In this document: one piece after another, positions 7,305 to 12,998 of the stretch | How the letters are laid out: each line of letters begins with the position of its first letter | How positions within the stretch are numbered: position 1 is the first letter of the stretch | Source: Patescibacteria group bacterium | GTDB taxonomy: Bacteria; Patescibacteriota; Patescibacteriia; XYB2-FULL-38-15 | Reading direction: 5' to 3' | NCBI GenBank assembly: GCA_018818855.1 | Contig: JAHIRI010000006.1 | Location: 1 to 12,998 of the forward strand | Length of the DNA stretch: 12,998 bases | Notes under the pieces: model-generated | The model's input: the letters and a program-made list of their open reading frames with translations, nothing else | Databases searched by the model: none | What the model was told of the DNA's origin: nothing | Program-made: the position numbers and the translations under genes

Positions 7305-10300
7305 CTATTTTTCTTTGCTTCCCTTTTCTCCTTCAGTAGTCGGAATCATTTCTTCGTCACCGCTTTTCTTTTTTAACAATTCCACGTCAAGGCAGAGGCC
7401 TTTCAATTCGCGGACCAAAACATTAAATGATTCAGGAATATTTAAATTCTTAATTGTCTCACCCTTAACAATTGATTCGTACGCTTTGGAACGGCCAGGG
7501 ACATCGTCGGATTTAATTGTCAAAATTTCCTGCAGGGTGTGCGCCGCGCCATAACCTTCGAGTGCCCAGACTTCCATTTCACCAAAACGCTGGCCGCCGA
7601 ATTGTGCCTTACCGCCAAGTGGCTGTTGGGTGATGAGCGAATATGGGCCGATAGAGCGTTGATGAATTTTATCTTCCACCATGTGGTTCAGTTTCAACAT
7701 ATAAATCTGGCCGATGGTAGTTTTTTTATCAAAGGAATCACCGGTTTTGCCGTTGTAAAGAGTAATTTTTCCATCTCCCGGAAATCCAGCCTTTATCAGT
7801 TCTTCTTTAATTGTTGCTTCCGGAATGCCGTCCAAAATAGGCGTCACGGTTTTATATCCCAAAGTTTTCGCGGCAATGCCAAGATGAGTTTCTAAAATTT
7901 GTCCGATATTCATACGAGAGACAACGCCAAGTGGAGAGAGAATAATGTCAATCGGTATGCCATTTGGCAAGAAAGGCATATCTTCAATCGGAACGATTTT
8001 TGAAACAACGCCTTTATTACCGTGGCGGCCGGCTAATTTGTCGCCGACTTGAAGTTTTCTCATATCAGCCACGGAAACTTGGATTGATTTAATAACGCCG
8101 GGCGGCAATTTGTCGCCGGTTTCCTGGGAGAAAATTTTAATATCAACTACTTTACCGTGTTCGCCATGTTCAAGATAAAGCGAGGTATCGCGAACGTCGC
8201 GGGCTTTTTCACCGAAGATAGCGCGGAGCAATTTTTCTTCGGCAGAAAGTTCGGTTTCGCCTTTTGGGGTAATTTTTCCAACCAAAATATCGCCAGAAGA
8301 AACTTTGGCGCCGATTCTGATGATGCCGTTCTCGTCAAGATTTTTTAATTTTTCTTCACTGACGTTTGGAATGTCATTGGTGACAAGTTCCGGACCAAGC
8401 TTCGTGTCGCGGACATCAATTTGATAATTTTCAATGTGAATGGAAGTAAAGCGATCATCGCGAACAACTTTTTCCGAAATAATTACAGCGTCTTCATAGT
8501 TGTAGCCTTCCCAAGCCATAAAAGCTACAAGCATATTTTGACCAAGAGCGAGTTCGCCGCCATCAGTCGCCGGGCCATCAGCCAGGGCGTCGCCTTTTTT
8601 AATTTTTTGATCCTTATCTACAATCGGCCGTTGGTTAATGCAAGTAGATGCATTGGAGCGAGCGAATTTATTCAGCCGATAGACTTTAAATTTATCATTT
8701 TTTTCCAAGACGTGAATTTTATCGCCCTCAACTTCCACAACTCGTCCGTCTTCTTCGGCTATTTTTACGTGGCCAGAATCCCGGGCAGCGCGAGCTTCAA
8801 TACCTGTACCGACAATCGGCGCTTGGGGATTGATGACTGGTACGGCCTGGCGTTGCATGTTAGTGCCCATCAAGGCGCGGATAGCGTCATCATGTTCTAG
8901 AAAAGGAATGAGTGCCGTGCCCACGCTCACAATTTGTTTCGGTGAGACATCCATGTAATCAATATTCCAAACATAGTCAATGCTCGGTTTGCCATATTTT
9001 CTTACACCGGCTTTTTCTGTTAGGAAATATCCGTTTTCGTCAATTGGAGTAGTGGCCGGAGTTGTGACAGATTTTTCTTCAGTAAAAGCATTTAGGTAAA
9101 CGACCTCATCGGTAGCATGAGGTTTAACTTGGATAGTTTTTAAATCTTTATCTTTAGATAATTTCGCGGCAATTTCTTTGGTAATTTTTGTTTCAGCTTT
9201 TTCTCCCCCGATTTCTTCTCGTAAAATTTCTCCGATTGCGGCTTTCCCGTCGTTTGACACTTCGCGGAGTATTTTGCGATAAGGCGCTTCAATAAAACCA
9301 TATTCATTTACTCGGGCGTAAGAAGCTAAGTGTCCAACCAAACCAATGTTTGGTCCTTCCGGCGTAGCAATTGGACAGATACGACTATAGTGAGTTGGAT
9401 GGACGTCGCGCACTTCAAATCCGGCTCGTTCGCGGGAAAGACCGCCCGGACCCATAGAAGAAAGGCGGCGCTTGTGTTCCAATTCGGCCAGAGGATTTGT
9501 TTGGTCCATAAACTGAGACAGCTGGGAGGACATGAAAAATTCTTTGACCGCGCCGATAACCGGTTTGGCGTTTGTGAGTTTGTTTGGGGTGAGCGCGGTA
9601 ATGTCAATTGTGCTCATTCTATCTTTTACAATGCGTTCCATTCTGGCTAAACCAATGCGGAATCTGTTTTGTACTAATTCACCGACGGCTCTGATGCGGC
9701 GGTTTCCCAAGTGATCAATATCGTCGGCCGGTTCCTGGGTAATATTTAATCTGATAATTTCTTTGATAATTGTTACTAAATCTTCGCGGTGGAAAATTCT
9801 GTTTTCTTTTGTATCTTCTATTTCTCCTCCGATGCCAAAGCGTTGATTGAATTTGTAGCGGCCGACCATGCTGAAATCATAACGATCAAATCGAAAAAAC
9901 ATGGCGTAAATCAAAGAGCGAGCATTGTCTACTGTGGCGAGATCTCCCGGACGGATTCTTTTATAAACTTCTTTTAAGCCTTCATCTTCTGAATGGGCAA
10001 TATCTTTTTCTAAGGTGTTTTTGATAAAACTGATTTCTTTATCAGTATCAACATCTTTGAAAAGAGAAATAATCTCATCGTCAATTCCATAACCAAAGGC
10101 GCGGAGGAGCGAGGTGACAGCGACTTTTCTTTTGCGGTCGATTTTTACCCAGATAACTCCGGATTGATCAGTTTCAATTTCAAGCCAGGCGCCGCGGTTC
10201 GGAATAATTTTAGCGCCATAAAATCTTTTACTATGATGAATTTCTGAAGTAAAAAAAACACCGGCCGAGCGGACGAGCTGAGAAACAACCGCGCGTTCAA

Positions 10301-10673
10301 TGCCGTTCACAATAAAAGTTCCCCGGTCGGTCATTAATGGCATATCGCCGAGGTAGATTTCTTGTTCTTTAAGCTCACCCGTTTTTTTGTTGGTCAGTCT
10401 TACTTTAACGCGCAGCGGCGCTTCAAAATTTACATTTTTTGCTTTACTTGTGATTTCATCAAATTTTGGTTCATCAAGATAATGGTCGGTAAAATAAAGT
10501 TCAAGATCGCGGCCCATGATATCGCGGATAGGAGAAACTTCTTCAAAAAGTTCAGACAGGCCTTTTTTAAAAAACCACTCGTATGATTTTTTTTGAAGTT
10601 CAATCAAGTCGGGTAGAGGAATAACTTCTCGTAATTTGGTAAAAACTTTGCGCGGCTCTGCTTGGGTGGGCAT
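7305..10673 (-). CDS. rpoB: DNA-directed RNA polymerase subunit beta
   Basis: This is a complete 1122-aa beta subunit, shorter than the E. coli protein (1342 aa) and close to insertion-free bacterial forms. Motifs seen in order include the N-terminal IPLPDLIELQKKSYEWF, the fork/rifampicin region SSQLSQFMDQTNPLAE (382-397) with HKRRLSSMGPGGLSRERAG after it, PTHYSRICPIATPEGPNIGL, the GYNYEDAVIISE block, and the C-terminal KAQFGGQRFGEMEVWALE and GAAHTLQEILT segments. Residues equivalent to E. coli Q513, D516, H526, R529 and S531 (here Q387, D390, H400, R403, S405) are unchanged; L533 is replaced by M407. No classic rifampicin-resistance substitution is seen. The start codon at 10673 has no SD sequence and sits behind a long structured leader. 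It is the first gene of the rpoB-rpoC-yebC unit. Confidence 0.98.
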   Translation of the reverse strand: MPTQAEPRKVFTKLREVIPLPDLIELQKKSYEWFFKKGLSELFEEVSPIRDIMGRDLELYFTDHYLDEPKFDEITSKAKNVNFEAPLRVKVRLTNKKTGELKEQEIYLGDMPLMTDRGTFIVNGIERAVVSQLVRSAGVFFTSEIHHSKRFYGAKIIPNRGAWLEIETDQSGVIWVKIDRKRKVAVTSLLRAFGYGIDDEIISLFKDVDTDKEISFIKNTLEKDIAHSEDEGLKEVYKRIRPGDLATVDNARSLIYAMFFRFDRYDFSMVGRYKFNQRFGIGGEIEDTKENRIFHREDLVTIIKEIIRLNITQEPADDIDHLGNRRIRAVGELVQNRFRIGLARMERIVKDRMSTIDITALTPNKLTNAKPVIGAVKEFFMSSQLSQFMDQTNPLAELEHKRRLSSMGPGGLSRERAGFEVRDVHPTHYSRICPIATPEGPNIGLVGHLASYARVNEYGFIEAPYRKILREVSNDGKAAIGEILREEIGGEKAETKITKEIAAKLSKDKDLKTIQVKPHATDEVVYLNAFTEEKSVTTPATTPIDENGYFLTEKAGVRKYGKPSIDYVWNIDYMDVSPKQIVSVGTALIPFLEHDDAIRALMGTNMQRQAVPVINPQAPIVGTGIEARAARDSGHVKIAEEDGRVVEVEGDKIHVLEKNDKFKVYRLNKFARSNASTCINQRPIVDKDQKIKKGDALADGPATDGGELALGQNMLVAFMAWEGYNYEDAVIISEKVVRDDRFTSIHIENYQIDVRDTKLGPELVTNDIPNVSEEKLKNLDENGIIRIGAKVSSGDILVGKITPKGETELSAEEKLLRAIFGEKARDVRDTSLYLEHGEHGKVVDIKIFSQETGDKLPPGVIKSIQVSVADMRKLQVGDKLAGRHGNKGVVSKIVPIEDMPFLPNGIPIDIILSPLGVVSRMNIGQILETHLGIAAKTLGYKTVTPILDGIPEATIKEELIKAGFPGDGKITLYNGKTGDSFDKKTTIGQIYMLKLNHMVEDKIHQRSIGPYSLITQQPLGGKAQFGGQRFGEMEVWALEGYGAAHTLQEILTIKSDDVPGRSKAYESIVKGETIKNLNIPESFNVLVRELKGLCLDVELLKKKSGDEEMIPTTEGEKGSKEK

Positions 10674-10923
10674 AATTATAAGATTATTTTAATTACTTTT
10701 AATATTTGTCCAAAAAACACAAAAAGAGCTCCCTCCTCTTTTACAGAGGGAGATTAAGAGGGCAAGTCAAATTTTTTCAACTGCCTTGTACGCATTTAAT
10801 TTTTGTCCGCTCGAGGCGGACTTTGGCACGGTTATCCCTCACTTTTTTTGAACTTCCAGGACGTTTTGCCTGGGTGTTCCTTGCGTAAGTTTACAACAAG
10901 TAAAGTAGGGGACTTATATTATT
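10674..10923 (-). promoter_or_regulatory. Long structured 5' leader of the rpoB operon
   Basis: About 250 nt separate the predicted transcription start from the rpoB ATG, with no open gene inside. Read on the minus strand, the hairpins in order are: an interrupted stem GAAC..CCAGG with CCTGG..GTTC (10879-10850); a perfect 6-bp stem GTCCGC/GCGGAC with a 5-base loop (10821-10805), possibly enclosed by TGCC/GGCA (10828-10825 with 10785-10782); then the terminator-like hairpin. This resembles a protein- or ligand-sensing leader, possibly of the ribosomal protein L10 type, but I cannot assign it to a known family. Confidence 0.5.
10712..10763 (-). terminator. Terminator-like hairpin (possible attenuator) just upstream of rpoB
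   Basis: Read on the minus strand, CTCCCTC (10752-10746) pairs with GAGGGAG (10735-10729), followed by CTC and two T-runs (10725-10721 and 10717-10712). It lies about 40-80 bases before the rpoB start and downstream of its promoter. No other minus-strand gene precedes it, so it can only act on the rpoB transcript. An upstream segment (10763-10756, GCCCTCTT on the minus strand) could pair with part of the hairpin (10740-10731) instead, giving a possible antiterminator. Confidence 0.6.
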
Positions 10924-10929
10924 ACCTTT

Positions 10930-10958
10930 AATTTAGCAGGGTATTTTAGGCTTGTCAA
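10930..10958 (-). promoter_or_regulatory. rpoB operon promoter (extended -10)
   Basis: On the minus strand there is a perfect -35 TTGACA (10958-10953), a 17-base spacer ending in TGC (extended -10 element, 10938-10936), and -10 TAAATT (10935-10930, 4/6 matches). The predicted start of transcription is near 10923. Confidence 0.75.
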
Positions 10959-10984
10959 GTGATTTTTTTGCGGTTATAAACAAT

Positions 10985-10993
10985 TTATCCACA
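10985..10993 (+). promoter_or_regulatory. Consensus DnaA box in the divergent intergenic region
   Basis: TTATCCACA is an exact DnaA box. It begins a short inverted repeat, CCACA (10989-10993) with TGTGG (11000-11004), giving a poor second box in the opposite orientation. The nearby sequence TTATAAACA (10974-10982) is a weaker match. It lies between two divergent promoters. There is no cluster of boxes, so an origin is unlikely; it may be chance or a regulatory site. Confidence 0.4.
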
Positions 10994-11067
10994 AAAAGCT
11001 GTGGAAGAAGAGAAAATGGATAGGAAAATTTATGATTTTTTCGCTAAAAATAAAGAATTTTTACCCC

Positions 11068-11096
11068 TTGACGAAAAAGAAATTTTATGCTACAGT
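11068..11096 (+). promoter_or_regulatory. Promoter of the GC-rich lipoprotein operon (extended -10)
   Basis: The -35 is TTGACG (11068-11073), followed by a 17-base spacer ending in TGC (11088-11090) and -10 TACAGT (11091-11096, 4/6). This is the same layout as the divergent rpoB promoter. The predicted start is near 11103, leaving a leader of about 74 nt before the ATG at 11177. Confidence 0.7.
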
Positions 11097-11146
11097 AGAT
11101 AGTTCTCGTGCCATGGGGGCGCGGGATAAGATTTTTCGTTCAAAAT

Positions 11147-11171
11147 AAGGCCAAACGGCCTTGAAGGAGGG
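11147..11171 (+). promoter_or_regulatory. Leader hairpin and strong ribosome binding site
   Basis: AAGGCC (11147-11152) and GGCCTT (11157-11162) form a perfect 6-bp stem with an AAAC loop directly before the SD sequence AAGGAGGG (11164-11171), five bases before the ATG. Such an SD is absent from all minus-strand genes and from the genes at 110-2551. The hairpin may stabilise the mRNA or modulate initiation. Confidence 0.7.
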
Positions 11172-11176
11172 TTGCC

Positions 11177-11635
11177 ATGAAGTTGATCGTGGTTTTCGCG
11201 GGTTTGCTCGTGGTCGGATGCTTCTCTCGGATGCAGATGGGAAGCGGAAGCTTCACCTTCGAACAAGGCGGGATGTTTCCGGTTTCGCCGGTGGAAGCCG
11301 CCCAGGCCGAATGCCTGCACAGCCAGAGCACGCGGTCGGACGGGGATGCCCGTCGGTGCAGCATGTACGGCGGCTACGGCTACGGCGGAAGCTACTACGG
11401 CGGATCCGGCTACGGTGGAGCACGGGTGGATCCAAACTACTACTACGCTCCGTACGGCTACGGCCAGATGCCGGCAGCCTACGCGCCGTATGGTTACTCT
11501 CCGTACGGCTACAGCCAGCCGGCGACGACCTCACCCGGATTCCAGAGTCTCGAACCGGAGCTTGAACGCATGGGCGAGGCGATTCGAGGAATCTCGGAGC
11601 AGATTGAGATCATGGAGGAAAGGAGCGGACAATGA
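11177..11635 (+). CDS. Gly/Tyr-rich small lipoprotein 1
   Basis: This is a 152-aa predicted lipoprotein that I do not recognise. A short signal peptide (MKLIVVFAGLLVVG) ends in a lipobox with C15. Residues 64-115 form a low-complexity region built of GGYGYGG, SYYGG and PYGYS-like units; residues 124-150 look like a charged amphipathic helix. Two further cysteines are present (C46, C61). The product should be membrane-anchored and extracytoplasmic; Gly/Tyr-rich stretches occur in adhesive or structural surface proteins, but no function is assigned. Translation starts behind a strong SD sequence and a hairpin. The DNA is strikingly GC-rich with GGC and TAC codons, unlike its neighbours. Its stop overlaps the next gene's start (ATGA at 11632-11635), implying translational coupling. 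The frame is supported by signal peptide, SD and coupling, against longer GC-driven frames on both strands. Confidence 0.8.
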   Translation: MKLIVVFAGLLVVGCFSRMQMGSGSFTFEQGGMFPVSPVEAAQAECLHSQSTRSDGDARRCSMYGGYGYGGSYYGGSGYGGARVDPNYYYAPYGYGQMPAAYAPYGYSPYGYSQPATTSPGFQSLEPELERMGEAIRGISEQIEIMEERSGQ

Positions 11636-12165
11636 CGAAGCTCATCGTCGCGATGTTCGTGTTCGGTTCTCTCGGTTGCGGTCTCTGGGGCGGTTATGGC
11701 TACGGCCAGTCGCCGAGCTACCTTCCGCCGGCCGCCTACGGCTCCTCGATGGGAGCCATGGGATACGGCGGCGGTTACGGTTACGGCGGCTACGTCATGC
11801 CTCCGTCGCCTCCGAACCTCGCTTTCGTGAACGGGAACGGATTCCCGGGCACGTGGCGAGGCACCCCGCACGACGTCCGCGTCGTGAACAACACGGACTT
11901 CTACGTGAGGATTCGTTTGGACGGCGTGGATATGAACGTCGCCGAGCAGTACGTCAGTCTGCCGCCGCTCATCCCGCCAGGCCAGGAGGCGCACTTCTAC
12001 GCGCCGCTTCTCGGGACCGATCTCCGAACTGGGTGCGAGCATCACTATCTGGATTTCGAGAGCTACTTGGCTCCGAATTTCCAGCAGCCGGTGCAGAGGA
12101 CGGGAGAAGATTACGTTTTCTGTATCGGCTGGGATGAGCAGACGATTCGACTGGGAGGATTCTAG
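11632..12165 (+). CDS. Gly/Tyr-rich lipoprotein 2 with C-terminal folded domain
   Basis: This is a 177-aa predicted lipoprotein of unknown function. The signal peptide MTKLIVAMFVFGSLG is followed by C16; its start is similar to the upstream protein (KLIV...GC), suggesting a related pair. Residues 17-55 are Gly/Tyr-rich with GYGYG repeats. Residues 60-177 look like a compact, strand-rich domain containing DVRVVNNTDFYVRIRLDG (81-98), a proline-rich turn (LPPLIPPGQEAHFY) and two cysteines, C135 and C164, that could form a disulfide outside the membrane. The gene overlaps the first by four bases and has an SD-like GGAGCGG upstream. A terminator follows immediately. Composition is GC-rich (a sampled 60-base row at 11941 has about 41 G/C), against about 24 of 60 in the pilin-like gene beside it. 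Horizontal acquisition is likely. Confidence 0.82.
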   Translation: MTKLIVAMFVFGSLGCGLWGGYGYGQSPSYLPPAAYGSSMGAMGYGGGYGYGGYVMPPSPPNLAFVNGNGFPGTWRGTPHDVRVVNNTDFYVRIRLDGVDMNVAEQYVSLPPLIPPGQEAHFYAPLLGTDLRTGCEHHYLDFESYLAPNFQQPVQRTGEDYVFCIGWDEQTIRLGGF

Positions 12166-12171
12166 GGGGAA

Positions 12172-12206
12172 GGGCGCTTTTGCTTCGGCAAGAGCGCCCG
12201 TTTTTT
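12172..12206 (+). terminator. Rho-independent terminator with UUCG tetraloop
   Basis: A 12-bp stem (12172-12183 with 12188-12199, one G-T wobble) is closed by C(TTCG)G and followed by G and six T residues (12201-12206). It starts six bases after the stop codon of the second lipoprotein gene. Confidence 0.93.
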
Positions 12207-12210
12207 ATAA

Positions 12211-12243
12211 AAAAATTCCCCCGTTTGTGGGGAGAATTTTTTT
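12211..12243 (-). terminator. Terminator of the pilin-like genes
   Basis: A C-run (12218-12222) pairs with a G-run (12229-12232), flanked by AATT/AATT extensions with a bulge. Runs of T follow on both strands, notably on the minus strand from the A-rich 12207-12215. It lies just past the stop codon of the minus-strand gene ending at 12266, back to back with the UUCG terminator. Confidence 0.7.
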
Positions 12244-12265
12244 ATTTAGAATTTTTTGGAATATT

Positions 12266-12661
12266 TTACGGCGTGCCGGCGGCTTTCAACAGTTGGTCGA
12301 TGACAAAAAAGGAGATGCCGTAAGCCATAATAATTATGATAATACCCACCACGGCGTTGCCGAGAATTTTTTTTGCTTTCTCAATTTTTTCCGTGTTGCC
12401 AGCCGCGGTCATCCAGAGAAAACCGCCGTAGAGAACAAGAATTACCATAACTATACCCAAAATGCCAAGAAAAGCCTTGATGACTTTTCCGGTGATGACG
12501 ACTGGCCCTTGGTTTTCTTGATATTGCGCTTGGGCTTCGCCGTAAGCCTCTTTACCGAAAGTTTGTAAATCTTCTCTTTGAGCGAAAACCGGCAGGGCGG
12601 AAATGACGAGAATTAAAACAAAGAGGGCCGCAACGATAGATTTTTTAGAAGTAAATTTCAT
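12266..12661 (-). CDS. Pilin-like T4SS membrane protein (VirB2/TrbC-like)
   Basis: This is a 131-aa protein with the layout of the T4SS pilin group common in CPR bacteria. It has a signal peptide (residues 1-27, likely cleavage after PVFA), a short polar segment, a first membrane helix (about 60-84, ending GGFLWMTAAGN), a small charged cytoplasmic loop with KIEKAKKI (92-100), and a second membrane helix (about 101-121). VirB2/TrbC-type proteins form conjugative or DNA-uptake pili, but in this group the role is inferred only from fold and context. It lies 48 bases downstream of a paralogue on the same strand and is followed by a terminator. No SD sequence is visible. The start at 12661 is supported by the signal peptide. 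Confidence 0.85.
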   Translation of the reverse strand: MKFTSKKSIVAALFVLILVISALPVFAQREDLQTFGKEAYGEAQAQYQENQGPVVITGKVIKAFLGILGIVMVILVLYGGFLWMTAAGNTEKIEKAKKILGNAVVGIIIIIMAYGISFFVIDQLLKAAGTP

Positions 12662-12709
12662 AGTTTTTAAATAATTTTTTATGGTCCCAGTGAGTAAGGT
12701 AGGAGATGG

Positions 12710-12998
12710 TTAACATGTTGTGGCGGGTGGTACAGGTGTGCAAGGTGGAGCGGAAGAGGAAGGCGAGCCGGAGGCGGTAAGTAGCTTGTCTACTACAAAG
12801 TAAGTAATGGCGTAAGCCGCCATGATGATAATTAAACCAATGATCGCCGCTTCCAAAGTTTCTTTTGCTTTGTTGATTCTTTCTTCTTTTCCGCGGCCTG
12901 TCATCCAAAGATAACCGGCGTAAATTATTAAAATCGCGGCAACAATTCCTAGAATACTAAGGCCAGTTTTAATTATTCCACCAACGATTTCCGTAACG
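12710..12998 (-). CDS. Pilin-like T4SS membrane protein, 5' end outside window
   Basis: This is a paralogue of the gene at 12266-12661, cut by the window edge. Reading on the minus strand from 12997 gives an open frame that lacks its N terminus. It begins VTEIVGGIIKTGLSILGIV, then runs through a first membrane helix into IYAGYLWMTGRGKEERINKA, and then a second helix (IIGLIIIMAAYAITYFVV). The methionine at 12904 falls in the loop between the helices and is not the true start. The two helices and the KAKE-type loop align throughout with the downstream protein. The C terminus differs: a Ser/Pro/Thr-rich tail ending PPCTPVPPATTC with two cysteines. The signal peptide presumably lies beyond the window. 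Confidence 0.85.
   Translation of the reverse strand, partial: VTEIVGGIIKTGLSILGIVAAILIIYAGYLWMTGRGKEERINKAKETLEAAIIGLIIIMAAYAITYFVVDKLLTASGSPSSSAPPCTPVPPATTC

Noticed and set aside
9430..9540. Possible rifampicin resistance from changes in the RpoB rifampicin region
   Set aside because: The main contact residues (equivalents of Q513, D516, H526, R529, S531) are unchanged; L533 to M alone does not support a resistance call.
3437..10586. Many plus-strand open frames of 60-160 codons opposite rpoC and rpoB
   Set aside because: All are shadows of the highly conserved polymerase genes, with no start signals or recognisable products.
10960..11060. Replication origin in the AT-rich intergenic region
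   Set aside because: Only one exact DnaA box is present, there is no box cluster, and neither dnaA nor dnaN is nearby.
11346..12137. Long plus-strand (263 codons) and minus-strand frames in the GC-rich region
   Set aside because: High GC removes stop codons. The products are Arg/Ser-rich without signal or domain, whereas the two chosen frames have SD sequences, lipoboxes, coupling and a terminator.
1..12998. CRISPR array, tRNA or rRNA genes
   Set aside because: No regularly spaced direct repeats and no tRNA- or rRNA-like sequence were seen on either strand.

Overview
The window looks like a piece of chromosome from a Patescibacteria/CPR-type bacterium. The reasons are two tandem VirB2/TrbC-like 'T4SS pilin' membrane proteins, moderately AT-rich DNA, genes that mostly lack a visible Shine-Dalgarno (SD) sequence, a compact layout, and highly divergent but complete rpoB and rpoC. 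The taxonomic call is an inference; no rRNA or marker gene beyond RNA polymerase is present.

Layout. (1) Positions 1-924 look like the end of an integron-type cassette array: a partial attC-like site (1-71), a cassette carrying a creatininase-family gene (110-814), and a complete attC-like site (832-924). (2) Positions 943-2551 hold an orphan 70-aa gene, a lipoprotein resembling the putative glycosyl hydrolase GHL15 group, and a small YwbE-family gene. The start of the YwbE gene is repeated at the start of the lipoprotein gene, which makes a chimeric lipoprotein N terminus. A bidirectional terminator at about 2574-2598 separates this from convergent genes. (3) Positions 2614-10673, minus strand, are a likely rpoB-rpoC-yebC operon read from a good extended -10 promoter (10930-10958). 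Its leader is about 250 nt and contains several hairpins and a terminator-like hairpin just before rpoB. (4) Positions 11068-12206, plus strand, are a conspicuously GC-rich two-gene operon of Gly/Tyr-rich lipoproteins. It has its own promoter, strong SD sequences, an ATGA start/stop overlap and a UUCG-capped terminator. Its composition and translation signals differ from everything around it. (5) Positions 12266-12998, minus strand, are two tandem pilin-like genes, the upstream one cut by the window edge.

The core is housekeeping: RNA polymerase beta and beta' plus a YebC-family translation/transcription factor. It is bracketed by accessory DNA. The strongest candidates for something undescribed are the integron-like cassette next to a CPR RNA polymerase operon, the ywbE 5'-end chimera, the structured rpoB leader, and the GC-rich Gly/Tyr lipoprotein pair.
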